Virus record (IMG/VR): IMGVR_UViG_3300027554_000056 | Coordinates: 1-53,060 of that record | Reading direction: 5' to 3' (one strand) | DNA: 53,060 bases | Origin: a virus | The notes under the pieces: model-generated | What the model was told of the DNA's origin: nothing | Database searches by the model: none | Seen by the model: the letters and a program-made list of their open reading frames with translations, nothing else | Made by a program: the position numbers and the translations under genes | Shown here: positions 38,358 through 47,542 of the stretch, piece after piece | Layout of the letters: every line of letters starts with the position of its first letter | Position numbering within the stretch: position 1 is the first letter of the stretch

Positions 38358-39902
38358 ATGCCATTAAGTGATGCAGCTGTTGTTGGCGCAGAGATATTAA
38401 TTGAGGGTCATTTTGGCGATGGTTTTCGAGATGATTTCGATACCCTTGATTTAGAAACTAGCAGCGCTGCGGGCAATAGAACCGGCAAATGGAAGCTTGG
38501 CTTTATGCACGCCAACATGACAGAGAACGGATTTATTTACGGCTCTGACGAGAACCCAGCTAGCGGGCACAACTTTGTGCACGCTGGAATCAATAGCGAG
38601 GATCAGGTCTATCCAGACACTCGCAAAGCTGTGCCTAGCACGATGAATCCCATAACGGCTAGCGATAGCGTATTGAAGATTGAATCTCGCCTTGTATCAG
38701 GTGCAGCAGAGCAAGAGTACGCGCGCGTTAAGGATTACACGCTTAATCCTGATGGTACATTGAAGGATTTTCTGTTTGACAAGCAGGTTCCTTATGTATC
38801 AGGGATGCTATCAACATATGGTCGGTTTGCTATGTCGTTTGGGCGATTTCGGGCCCGCGTTAAAACACCTTATGGTGCTGTTGGAAACAATGCTGACATC
38901 AATCAACGAAAAGCGATATTCCCAGCGGCTCTCTGGTCGCTCATGGATATCCCTTACGGATGTGATATCAATGGCGATCCTTTCGGCGATGGCAATACTA
39001 CCTACAGACCAGCGAGACCTAACGGCGGTGGCCAGTTTTTTGAGATTGATGGAGATGAGAATTTCGGCGAATCAGAAACCAAGATCCACCAAACTGTGCA
39101 CACGCATCCACCAGGAAGCAATCCAGATAATGGCAGCGTTCAATATCCGCTAACGATACAGACAGGTAAAGACCTTCGATCAGTTTGGCGAGAATCAGGC
39201 TGGGATATCTTCCCAGAAAAAATAGCGTTTTTTGTCGACGGTGTTTATACCCATGTTGTTGATACACCAGATGAAATAAGAAATGGACTTCCAATATATG
39301 AGCCAAAAGCGGGCGAAGAATTTGACCCTGTTATGAGCAGCACGCACACCGCGAAAGTGTTAGGACGTCAGCAGCATGCTGACAGTTCAACACGCTATAT
39401 GTGTCACGCGATAATCATCAATCTTGCACGTAATGGAAAATATCCCCGCGATTTGGCAAAGCAGATTATTGATGCAGGTGGAGCTTTGCCAGCGCATAAC
39501 GACACGGTCAGCCTCGAGGTTGATTGGGTAGAGGCTCGTCCATTAATAACGGACAACCCAGACAATTTCCCAATGCGTATCGCTGGGGTGCCAACGGCCG
39601 CTGTATCAGAGCCTGTCCCAGTCGAGCATTTAACTTTCGACGAAACATTCGAATTCAGCATATCGCACACCAAAGCTGCTTTAGTCGGCGCCCCTGCAAG
39701 TGTTCGTTGCATAGTTACTGCGAATCCGCTTGGCTTTCCGTACCGATTCGAGTTTGAGGTCATTGATGCGAATGTGCCTGCTGGCATAAACGTCACTATC
39801 AGCGGTATCAGCGGCAACCAGATAAGTGTGCACTCTGATGGCGAATTTGATTTGACTGACGTAATTCAAGTTACCGCGTCTCAAGATGGCGAGATAGTGT
39901 AA
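38358..39902 (+). CDS. GH16-like glycanase in the tail module (514 aa)
   Basis: Probably a virion enzyme that cuts a beta-linked polysaccharide. GH16 features: a strand YGRFAMSFGRFRARVKTP (154-171), FPAALWSLMD (188-197), and the catalytic box EIDGDE (Glu229, Asp231, Glu234; ExDxxE type) followed by KIHQTVH. The C-terminal 90 residues are an Ig-like domain (FDETFEFSISHTKAALVG, then GNQISVHSDGEFDLTD). It sits between a minor tail gene and the tail-tip gene, overlapping the latter by one base. Substrate could be laminarin-, agar- or carrageenan-like; not determined. Confidence 0.8.
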   Translation: MPLSDAAVVGAEILIEGHFGDGFRDDFDTLDLETSSAAGNRTGKWKLGFMHANMTENGFIYGSDENPASGHNFVHAGINSEDQVYPDTRKAVPSTMNPITASDSVLKIESRLVSGAAEQEYARVKDYTLNPDGTLKDFLFDKQVPYVSGMLSTYGRFAMSFGRFRARVKTPYGAVGNNADINQRKAIFPAALWSLMDIPYGCDINGDPFGDGNTTYRPARPNGGGQFFEIDGDENFGESETKIHQTVHTHPPGSNPDNGSVQYPLTIQTGKDLRSVWRESGWDIFPEKIAFFVDGVYTHVVDTPDEIRNGLPIYEPKAGEEFDPVMSSTHTAKVLGRQQHADSSTRYMCHAIIINLARNGKYPRDLAKQIIDAGGALPAHNDTVSLEVDWVEARPLITDNPDNFPMRIAGVPTAAVSEPVPVEHLTFDETFEFSISHTKAALVGAPASVRCIVTANPLGFPYRFEFEVIDANVPAGINVTISGISGNQISVHSDGEFDLTDVIQVTASQDGEIV

Positions 39903-42900
39903 TGGGCTTTACTCGGTCTGTCGGTCTATCGTTCGGTGCTTATGAGCCTCGATACCAACCCCAACAAACGGAAGGCCACACGCATGTTGTTCGTCTGACA
40001 TGGCGCAATGGTGAGCAGGTTCTGATACCGAGGAAAACAGGTCTAGATCTGATTGGTGGGGTTCCCATCTCGAGTGCTCGAATAGCGGTCAATGGCATTA
40101 GCGCTATAACTGAGAATGCAGGTGTTCAGAGTAACGTTGCAACGATTACGGGCTGTACTTTAAAGCTGGTGGATGTTGATTACGATATGGCGAATCGGTT
40201 TGGCAATAATCTAGTAGCGGGTGCCGGCTCTCGTCATTCAAGGGTCGAGATATTCGCATTCGATCCAGATGAACCGATGGATGAGAAGCATCTTATTTAT
40301 ACCTTCATTCTCGATGGGTACCAGAACACCAAGGAAGGTAAAACAAAGATATTGAATTTGGTCGATGTGTCTCGAGAAAGCACCAAGACAATTTTCGAAA
40401 CCAAAGAATGGACGTTAACGCAATCGGTCGGCACCGGACAAAAATTAATTGACATTGCTAGCACAGCTGATGATGACTTCAGATTTGCACGTGGACCAAA
40501 CGACAACCGCTACCCCAACAACTTTGTTGGGTACATGCGTTTTGGTGATGATGGAGAGATCTGGTCGTACAATCAGCGCATTCGAGTCTCAGATGATGTT
40601 TACACCTACGTGGTATTAGATCGTGGGTTGTTTGGCACGACAGAAGAGACGTTCATCAAGGTTGAATCGACATCTCCGATCGAGAACAACCAAAAGGTAA
40701 AAGAATTTGTCTATTACCAAGAAGACGTGCGCGATGCTCTGCTAATGGCAACTGTCGGCAGAACGTTCGACGGTCGTGTAGCCCCGGCACACTGGTCGCC
40801 TGAAATAGATATTGATTACGTCGATCCGTTTTCAATCGGCAGTGATGCTGCTGGCGAGAGTACTGTCGAGGTCGAAGAGCCTGATGAACAAGAAGCAAAG
40901 ACATTTTATGAAACCTATTTATTGCCTCGCGCTAATAATTCAGTGTTCAGAATTAGCAATAAAGGCAAGCTCACTTTAAAGCCAGTCCCGCATGCCGCTC
41001 CCGAAGCCGACGCATCAGTTGTCTTTGATGCAACCAATATTGATCTGTCGACGCTTTCACCGCTCAAAGTCAATCAAAGCGATCTGGCCGACACCATCAC
41101 CGCTAAATGGGACTATGACCCGTTAACCAAGGACTATGCAAACATCACGGTCGAGCGCGACCTGATATCAACGGCAGTGCATGGCGCATCAAGTTCTTAT
41201 ACGCTTGAATTGCCGACGGTCCATACTGGAACCTATACAACGCCACAGGTGCGCAGTGCGATCGTATCGGCCTCTGAGCGACTGAGCAACCCAACGACCA
41301 CGATATCATTTGACGCCATTACATCAATGCGCTGGGTCAGCACGGGCACACTGGTTCGATTGACGTTGGATGGTGGTGTGATCATTGACGATTCAACCGG
41401 TGCCGCATTGAATCTGGACCGCACGTTTCTTGTTATTGGTCGTCGATACAATCCTTCTACTCGAAAAATCAGATATTTTCTTTGGGGCACATCAGGCCAA
41501 GCTATCCAGCGAGAGAACAGCAGGCTTACCAGTCATATACCTGATACCGAGTTCAAGCGTGGCGCAATTAATCTGGCTGATGTGCTGCCGATTACTGGTG
41601 GAGTGCTATCCGGTGTTCATTCACTTGCACCTGGCAAGTATTATTACGAAGGTAATTTAAGACTATCGCCAACGTTCTCTTGCACCTTTACATCTCGTGG
41701 CCCCAAGTTCCAGCTGTGTGTGCTCGGCGTATTTATCATCCAATCTGCCAACCCCTTCGAGCTTAGAGGCATGGGTATCCATAGGGGCGGAAATGGAGCG
41801 TCATCAGCAGGGCCAGCCACCACTGGAGAGCCTGGTTATTTTGGCCGCCCAGTCAGTGCTGGTGGCTTTGTGAATACGCAGCGCTTTGACCGTAAACCAC
41901 TTGGTGATGCCCAGATCTACGCGAAAGGGGATTTCACTTATTCGCCGACGCAAGGTGTAACCAATCCGCCTGCAACGGTCGAAACAATACCTTCGTACGA
42001 ATTGTCTTTAAATAACAATCAATTCTCGGGAATCCCAGCAGACCTATCGAGCAGCGGCTCACCAGGTGGTGCAGGTGTTGATTATCACGATCCGGATCTG
42101 GATGGTTTTGCAGCCCGAACCTCAAGTGATCACAGTGGAAGGGGTGGTGTTCCAGTACCTACCACCACTCATGTAGCTGATGGGGCGGATGGGGAGTGGG
42201 GAACAATGGGTCTCGAATTCTGGTCACGAGGTGGTGGGTGGGATGGCGCTGGCGGTATCAACATTAGTGGCAAAGACAACGCCAGTGTCCCCGCCGATGA
42301 TTACGGTCTTGTTGGTGGTGCTCCGGGTCGAACACCACCAGGTGCATTCGTTTGGATTATGGACGATCCTGCAGCGCCTTTGCCTGACATGGGGCCTGAT
42401 CGCGTTAAAGCTTTTACGGGCGAAGTGATCCAGCCGGGTGTTCGATCAAATGCGACAGATACAAGATGGCCGCTAGAATTGGCATTTGCACTCGTGCCTG
42501 ATTTGCTACACAGCTATCACGAAGTGCCGGCGCGAAGGAATCTTGCGTTGTCAGCAGCTCGTGCGATGTATTCGCCGGTGCCTGCAGTAACTGAGCGACG
42601 AACCAATCCGTCCTACCAGACTGTTAGCTCTTTGAGGCAAGAGCGTGGTCAAATCGAACTGATCATCAGCACGAGCACATCGATACCACCATCACCTCCA
42701 CCGTCCTCAGAAGGCTTACCAGGCGATCTGGGCATCACTCAGATTGAGTTGGATGGTACCAACGCTCAACCGCCTGCATGGATTAAGGACGACAACAACA
42801 TTTGGCAGCCGGTTGTTTGGGCCGGTACCGCGAGTGATTACAAAAATCTTATATTGCTTTACCGTGCAGAAGGCACAACAAAATCGATTCTATCTGCGAC

Positions 42901-43762
42901 AAGACCCGTAAATGAGGCAGAGGGTACGCATTGGATTGACGAAGCAACGGGTATCGAGTGGATTCTTGGCGAGACTGCAGCCGAGGATAGGATGTTCAGG
43001 TACCAGGGCGCAGCTGTTGGTAGGAATCTAACGAACGAAACAAAGTTTGCGAAATCCAAACAGGGTTACAAGATCTGGGGTGCGACTCGTAATGGATTTT
43101 TAGAGCCATTCAACGCGTTGGACAAAGCTGCGGAAGATCTATCAGACCTTTTCATCGCCACAGGGGTTCTAGAGGGTGAGTATATTGCGTCGGGAACAAC
43201 GACCTCGGATGAAACGGTTCAACCACCTGTTATCGTTACAATATCTGGAACATCAGATAGCATCACTGTCACATTTGCGCAGCCATCAGATCAGGACAAC
43301 ATCGCTAGTGCTGAAATTTTGCTTGATGGCGAAGTCATAGCGACCCCAACAACATCACCGTACGTGATCACCGGCCGAACCCCAAGCACGACGTACAGCA
43401 TAGTGGTTCGGAATATTGGAACTAGCGGTAATCGCTCGTCATCCTATGCGCGAATATTTACAACCGCCTCAGAAAGCGGTTCTGGCCAGCTTGGAATAAC
43501 GCTGATTAGTAGCGGTGCCGATCGTATAGTTTCTGGCACAGCTCATCAGGACAACGTATCCGTAGTAATAGAGCAAGGCCGACAAGGTACGCTTTCTCTA
43601 AGCGACGGTTATGTCGTTGTGATTACCGTCCAATCAGAGGGATCGTTTTCCGCTCAGGTGCCGGCAAGCAAGGATGATCAGTTGGGTTTGAGTGCATCGT
43701 TGTATTTCAATAATGGTGATGATTCCACAAAGGCGCAATTGAGTTTCACTTACGAATTATGA
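39902..43762 (+). CDS. Tail-tip / central fibre protein (1286 aa)
   Basis: Large tail-tip protein in the place of lambda J or its group. Residues 1-530 are beta-rich and resemble baseplate hub proteins (RLTWRNGEQVLIPRKTGLDL, then GVPISSARIAVNGISAITEN, SASERLSNPTTTISF). The middle (about 630-860) is Gly/Ser-rich with loops like NGASSAGPATTGEPGYFG. Residues near 1110-1200 form an Fn3-like domain (DSITVTFAQPSDQDNIASAEI, TGRTPSTTYSIVVRNIG). It probably contacts the host. ATG at 39902. Confidence 0.8.
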   Translation: MGFTRSVGLSFGAYEPRYQPQQTEGHTHVVRLTWRNGEQVLIPRKTGLDLIGGVPISSARIAVNGISAITENAGVQSNVATITGCTLKLVDVDYDMANRFGNNLVAGAGSRHSRVEIFAFDPDEPMDEKHLIYTFILDGYQNTKEGKTKILNLVDVSRESTKTIFETKEWTLTQSVGTGQKLIDIASTADDDFRFARGPNDNRYPNNFVGYMRFGDDGEIWSYNQRIRVSDDVYTYVVLDRGLFGTTEETFIKVESTSPIENNQKVKEFVYYQEDVRDALLMATVGRTFDGRVAPAHWSPEIDIDYVDPFSIGSDAAGESTVEVEEPDEQEAKTFYETYLLPRANNSVFRISNKGKLTLKPVPHAAPEADASVVFDATNIDLSTLSPLKVNQSDLADTITAKWDYDPLTKDYANITVERDLISTAVHGASSSYTLELPTVHTGTYTTPQVRSAIVSASERLSNPTTTISFDAITSMRWVSTGTLVRLTLDGGVIIDDSTGAALNLDRTFLVIGRRYNPSTRKIRYFLWGTSGQAIQRENSRLTSHIPDTEFKRGAINLADVLPITGGVLSGVHSLAPGKYYYEGNLRLSPTFSCTFTSRGPKFQLCVLGVFIIQSANPFELRGMGIHRGGNGASSAGPATTGEPGYFGRPVSAGGFVNTQRFDRKPLGDAQIYAKGDFTYSPTQGVTNPPATVETIPSYELSLNNNQFSGIPADLSSSGSPGGAGVDYHDPDLDGFAARTSSDHSGRGGVPVPTTTHVADGADGEWGTMGLEFWSRGGGWDGAGGINISGKDNASVPADDYGLVGGAPGRTPPGAFVWIMDDPAAPLPDMGPDRVKAFTGEVIQPGVRSNATDTRWPLELAFALVPDLLHSYHEVPARRNLALSAARAMYSPVPAVTERRTNPSYQTVSSLRQERGQIELIISTSTSIPPSPPPSSEGLPGDLGITQIELDGTNAQPPAWIKDDNNIWQPVVWAGTASDYKNLILLYRAEGTTKSILSATRPVNEAEGTHWIDEATGIEWILGETAAEDRMFRYQGAAVGRNLTNETKFAKSKQGYKIWGATRNGFLEPFNALDKAAEDLSDLFIATGVLEGEYIASGTTTSDETVQPPVIVTISGTSDSITVTFAQPSDQDNIASAEILLDGEVIATPTTSPYVITGRTPSTTYSIVVRNIGTSGNRSSSYARIFTTASESGSGQLGITLISSGADRIVSGTAHQDNVSVVIEQGRQGTLSLSDGYVVVITVQSEGSFSAQVPASKDDQLGLSASLYFNNGDDSTKAQLSFTYEL

Positions 43763-44754
43763 GCTTTCTATACCTACCTGAAGAGCCTGATGTTTCATGG
43801 ATGCGCATACTGCCAGAGGGTGGCCCAAGTGGCGGCGCTGCGATGCAGATCGACGCGTCGGGCCTCGATCTTAGGAACAGGGTTTATCATTATCAGTTAA
43901 TTGAAAACACCACTGATGCTCGTGTATTGATTCGATGGTTGTTCAAGTCATCGCTTGTGGCAAGTGATAACGGCTTCGAGGGTGCCGCGCCAAGGCTTCG
44001 CGGTTACCAGACATTGGCGGACGGCTCGCTGCGGATGGTGGTTGATACCAACCCCAGTGCGGGTGGGAAGAAGCTGTGGGTGTCTCAGCAATCAAGCGAA
44101 TGGAAGACAGCTTCGTTTCTCATCGATTTTGAAGACTACCCAGATCATGAATCGATTGATCACTTCACGCTTGAGTTAGTAGTCAGAGCTACATCGGGTC
44201 AATTCACGTTGGCTAACGTTGAGTGCCAAGCGCATTACTCAAAAGAGCTGACATTCACTACTGTAACCGATCAAAAAACATACTACAAAGCGGGACTGTA
44301 TAACGTTGATATATCGATCGTTAATGTCGCGGGTGAAGATGAGATAAGGCGTTATCTTAGAGACGTGCAGGACTTGGACAGATTCATCCCTAGAGGCAAA
44401 CGCCTTACTGCCTATGGCAGTGTGATGGCCCGCGGCCGTATGAATAACAACGGGAGTTCGTCGGCGCTTGAAACCGGGTTGTTTGGATATTTTAAAATGC
44501 GGATAGCTGGCACAGGCACATACGACTACTACGAGCTTGGATGGGCGCAGTCGACCTACCTATCTGGCAGTCGAGTCATCACATGGAACGCGGACGAAGA
44601 GGCGATCAACGACTACGACAAAGTTATTCTGGCAATTGGGATAGGCGCCACTGATAACACTCCAACCGAAGAGCAATCTGCCACGGAGTTTGTTTTGTTT
44701 GCGCATAACACCAAGCTTGTGATCAATGATTTTATTGCGCCGAGTCAAGGTTGA
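43759..44754 (+). CDS. Tail-tip associated beta-rich protein (331 aa)
   Basis: ATG at 43759 overlaps the previous stop. A beta-sandwich-like sequence with carbohydrate-binding look (VLIRWLFKSSLVASDNGFEG, then HFTLELVVRATSGQFTLANV and YDYYELGWAQSTYLSGSRVI). It lies directly after the tail-tip gene, so a virion part that binds sugars is plausible. Family not recognised. It overlaps the next gene by one base (TGATG). Confidence 0.6.
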   Translation: MSFLYLPEEPDVSWMRILPEGGPSGGAAMQIDASGLDLRNRVYHYQLIENTTDARVLIRWLFKSSLVASDNGFEGAAPRLRGYQTLADGSLRMVVDTNPSAGGKKLWVSQQSSEWKTASFLIDFEDYPDHESIDHFTLELVVRATSGQFTLANVECQAHYSKELTFTTVTDQKTYYKAGLYNVDISIVNVAGEDEIRRYLRDVQDLDRFIPRGKRLTAYGSVMARGRMNNNGSSSALETGLFGYFKMRIAGTGTYDYYELGWAQSTYLSGSRVITWNADEEAINDYDKVILAIGIGATDNTPTEEQSATEFVLFAHNTKLVINDFIAPSQG

Positions 44755-45227
44755 TGAAAGGCGATCGGTACAAAATTCTCAATGATAAAGGTGAGCTGTG
44801 CGGATATGGGTTTGGATACGAGAATCTACAGCCCGGAGAACGCTTCGAAGAGATCGACACGGCCGAAGATTTAGAAGCTGATCCCGACGTTCGGAAAGCC
44901 AAGGCACAAGCGGCGGCGACTGGACATATTGGTCTTCGTAAAATCGAAGACCGTAGTCAAGCATTTGCTCTGAAGTCGCTTTGCGCAGATAGATTCTTAG
45001 CTGAAGTACCAGATGTAGGTGTTGCAGGCCAGCCGGAGTTGATTAATTCTGATTTGTATTACCCGCTTTATATCGAGTACAAGACAACCTATCTGCTAAT
45101 GAAGGATGTCACGCCTTGGGATCTAGCCAGATCGCAGCAGGCCAAAAGCCGGGAAGTGATCGATTCTGAAACACTGCGCCGCGATGATATTTTAATTAAC
45201 GAAGCGTATTTGGATACGCAGCAGTGA
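44754..45227 (+). CDS. Tail-region hypothetical protein (157 aa)
   Basis: ATG at 44754 follows AAGGTTG. Opens with GDRYKILNDKGELCGYGFGY then an acidic helix (EEIDTAEDLEADPDVRKAKA) and a long helical second half (LKSLCADRFLAEVPDV and on). It may be a fibre chaperone or small virion protein. A terminator lies 26 bases after its stop, so it is the last gene of the tail unit. Function unknown. Confidence 0.6.
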   Translation: MKGDRYKILNDKGELCGYGFGYENLQPGERFEEIDTAEDLEADPDVRKAKAQAAATGHIGLRKIEDRSQAFALKSLCADRFLAEVPDVGVAGQPELINSDLYYPLYIEYKTTYLLMKDVTPWDLARSQQAKSREVIDSETLRRDDILINEAYLDTQQ

Positions 45228-45252
45228 ACAACGCCCAACAATCTAAAACAAC

Positions 45253-45279
45253 AAGCCTCGCTAGTCGGGGCTTTTTTTT
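45253..45279 (+). terminator. Rho-independent terminator after the tail genes
   Basis: AAGCCTCG-ctagt-CGGGGCTT with one G-U pair, then a run of eight T. It lies in the gap between the tail module and the second spike, so it probably ends or thins late transcripts. Confidence 0.85.
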
Positions 45280-45298
45280 GCCCGATGGAAACACACCA

Positions 45299-45508
45299 AT
45301 GGTCACAGAAAAGGATAAGGCAATTGTTATCACTGAGTTGATACAGCATGCGGAGCACGGGCGACGATCATCGAACGTTAGCGTTGATGCATACGAGTGG
45401 CGATTGAGCCTGCTGAGCGCAATACAGGCGCGCTTAGGGGGATCGGACGAAGAATTGATCGATATTGTCCATGGCAGTCTAGAGGGTGAATACCATGCCA
45501 AGAACTGA
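45299..45508 (+). CDS. Small protein before the second spike (69 aa)
   Basis: ATG at 45299 after GGAAA. A helical protein (VTEKDKAIVITELIQHAEHG, then WRLSLLSAIQARLGGSDEEL). An upstream GTG at 45224 would extend it, but that part is mostly terminator sequence. It overlaps the spike gene by 14 bases. Function unknown. Confidence 0.55.
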   Translation: MVTEKDKAIVITELIQHAEHGRRSSNVSVDAYEWRLSLLSAIQARLGGSDEELIDIVHGSLEGEYHAKN

Positions 45509-47270
45509 AGGGTTTTATTTGCCCGGCTCGGTCAACGCAATTGATGGCGTTACTGCAAATTTGTTGGTTTACAAGTCGACTGACTTAACAACAGTGCTGC
45601 ACACGATTCCGTTTTCAGTTGTCAATAGTCGTTGGGTAATTGATCAGAGCGCTGCTCAAGTTGCTGGCTGGCCGGATGATGCGCAGTTTCAGATCGCTAT
45701 TGGCGTGGGTGCAGCTCAGCGCAAAAAGTGGGTGTCCATAAATGGGGTGAAAAGCCTTGTGCGTGCTGGAACATCCAGCGGCCCGCAGTTCACATCCCCC
45801 GATTTCTCTGAGGTGCACACCAATAGCACTATTGATTTTAATTGGATTTGGGACAGAAGAATTGATATTCAGGTGCATTCGAGTGACCCCGGGCTAATCC
45901 ATGCCCAAGGCGATATGTACGACAGCGAAGGCCTGACAGAAACTGATTCACAGTGGTCGACAGGATACCTGCCTAACGGTACGTATTGGATTCGCATTAC
46001 TTGGCCGCCAGTGAGCAATGTGTGGCCTGACGATCCACAGGAAAACTACGACGAAGGCCGTGTGACTACCCATCAAATGACTGTGAGCGCAGCGGTCTCC
46101 AGTTCTGCTGTTGACGCATGCTTAGGTTTTAGCATGGCGAATCTACTGAATAGCTATACAAAGCCGGTGTTCACAGAGCCAACAATAGCGGAAACATTCA
46201 CCAGCACATCGGCACTGCAGAGCAAAATAGACAGCCTTACCGATCATGGTGGCGCTGTATACGAATTGGCGGGTGGCGACCACAGTGTCGATAGCGCTAA
46301 TAGCATTAGAATCCGAACACAGCGGAACTTCAAAATCTACTGCGATCCGAACAACCGCGCGCGATTAATTGGTGATGCGACTTCGCTTGTGGACAGCTCA
46401 AGCTTTGTCAATCATCTCATTGACTTTAATGCAACAGCCGCAGTCAGCGACGTCGAAATAATAAACTTAGAGCTATCAAAAGCCAGATTTCCGCTGGGCA
46501 TCATTACTAATGGTGGGTCGGTTTCGGGTGTGCATTTTAAGAATATAAAAATCGAGGAGGCGACGTTCATCGGTTGCTTGCTACGTGGGCCAAACGTTTC
46601 AAGCACAACTATTCGTCACATGGTCATCGATAAAGTGGCGACGGCAGCCGCCGACGGCCAGGGCGAAGGTATATACATAGGTAAAGGCGCGACAGGCGGA
46701 ACAGGCAACTACGCTGATGGCGTTGATATTGATGGGTTGTTCATATCGAACACGTTTGGTGAGGCGGTCGACATGAAGCGAGATTCACGCAATATCACAC
46801 TTAAAAACTTTGTATTCAAGACGATCAGTGTTAAGTCACAGGGCGCTATTACGCTTCCGCTAGATGATCGCGGCACGGGCGTTGATTATGATGCGAATAT
46901 AACCATTCAGAATGGTCTCATTGATGGTGTTACGACTCGCGAATTTAACGGTGATGCTATATCGGGCGGTATCGGTGGCACAACGATTAAGAATGTGGTT
47001 TGCACAAATATCGCCAGTGGCAATGTATTCGATATATATCCGCATTTTGAGGGACCGAACGATACTATTTCGGTCGATGGTTGCGTTCTAGATGGCGCGG
47101 TACCGATCAAGATGAACACTGGCGGCACGCACGTCGGACAAAATAGCCCTGGTGTATTGACGCAAACCAATAACGTTGGCACAGCCAGCACGACTGGTTA
47201 TTGCAATGTCAATGAGGCCGATGTTGATCAACTGGTTGCGTCGATCACAACTACTCAACATCTCGCTTAG
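45495..47270 (+). CDS. Second beta-helix tailspike (591 aa)
   Basis: ATG at 45495 preceded by GAGGGTG; a GTG three codons earlier is also possible. The N-terminal 190 residues are beta-rich adaptors (VNAIDGVTANLLVYKSTDLT). From about 200 comes a pectate-lyase-like beta helix, with rungs such as DVEIINLELSKARFPLGIIT, GVHFKNIKIEEATFIGC and GVDIDGLFISNTFGEAVDMK. It probably binds or cuts a surface polysaccharide different from that of the spike at 22139, because the sequences are not clearly alike. It lies after the tail terminator. Confidence 0.78.
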   Translation: MPRTEGFYLPGSVNAIDGVTANLLVYKSTDLTTVLHTIPFSVVNSRWVIDQSAAQVAGWPDDAQFQIAIGVGAAQRKKWVSINGVKSLVRAGTSSGPQFTSPDFSEVHTNSTIDFNWIWDRRIDIQVHSSDPGLIHAQGDMYDSEGLTETDSQWSTGYLPNGTYWIRITWPPVSNVWPDDPQENYDEGRVTTHQMTVSAAVSSSAVDACLGFSMANLLNSYTKPVFTEPTIAETFTSTSALQSKIDSLTDHGGAVYELAGGDHSVDSANSIRIRTQRNFKIYCDPNNRARLIGDATSLVDSSSFVNHLIDFNATAAVSDVEIINLELSKARFPLGIITNGGSVSGVHFKNIKIEEATFIGCLLRGPNVSSTTIRHMVIDKVATAAADGQGEGIYIGKGATGGTGNYADGVDIDGLFISNTFGEAVDMKRDSRNITLKNFVFKTISVKSQGAITLPLDDRGTGVDYDANITIQNGLIDGVTTREFNGDAISGGIGGTTIKNVVCTNIASGNVFDIYPHFEGPNDTISVDGCVLDGAVPIKMNTGGTHVGQNSPGVLTQTNNVGTASTTGYCNVNEADVDQLVASITTTQHLA

Positions 47271-47437
47271 CAAATATCGCTAGCGTTCAATCAGGCACAT
47301 GTTTGCCTAAACTACTGACCTTAAAGATTTAATCAGACTCACTTCACAAAATATTGAGCTAAAAGCGGGGCAGGGAGCTTTGCTTTTCATGGCCATAATA
47401 TTCCTCGAAATATTCCCACAAATCAGAAAACCTCTAA

Positions 47438-47542
47438 GGTAGGCATGAAAGCTGCCGTTGAATAGGTGGCGAGCCTACCGAAGTAGGCCCAAACGACCGT
47501 GTCTCACCACGGTCATTCCACAACCGCTTAAACGGAGCGATC
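47438..47542 (+). promoter_or_regulatory. Structured leader with alternative hairpins
   Basis: GCCTACC at 47473-47479 can pair upstream with GGTAGGC (47438-47444) or downstream with GTAGGC (47483-47488, CGAA tetraloop); the two pairings exclude each other. A third perfect hairpin, GACCGTG/CACGGTC (47495-47514), and a short CCG-CTTAAA-CGG at the ribosome site AACGGAG follow. This fits a riboswitch, thermosensor or attenuator controlling the downstream membrane protein gene. No known riboswitch class is recognised. Confidence 0.5.

Noticed and set aside
45224-45298. N-terminal extension of the small gene before the second spike (GTG 45224)
   Set aside because: This stretch is the terminator hairpin and T-run; a better start with ribosome site is at 45299.
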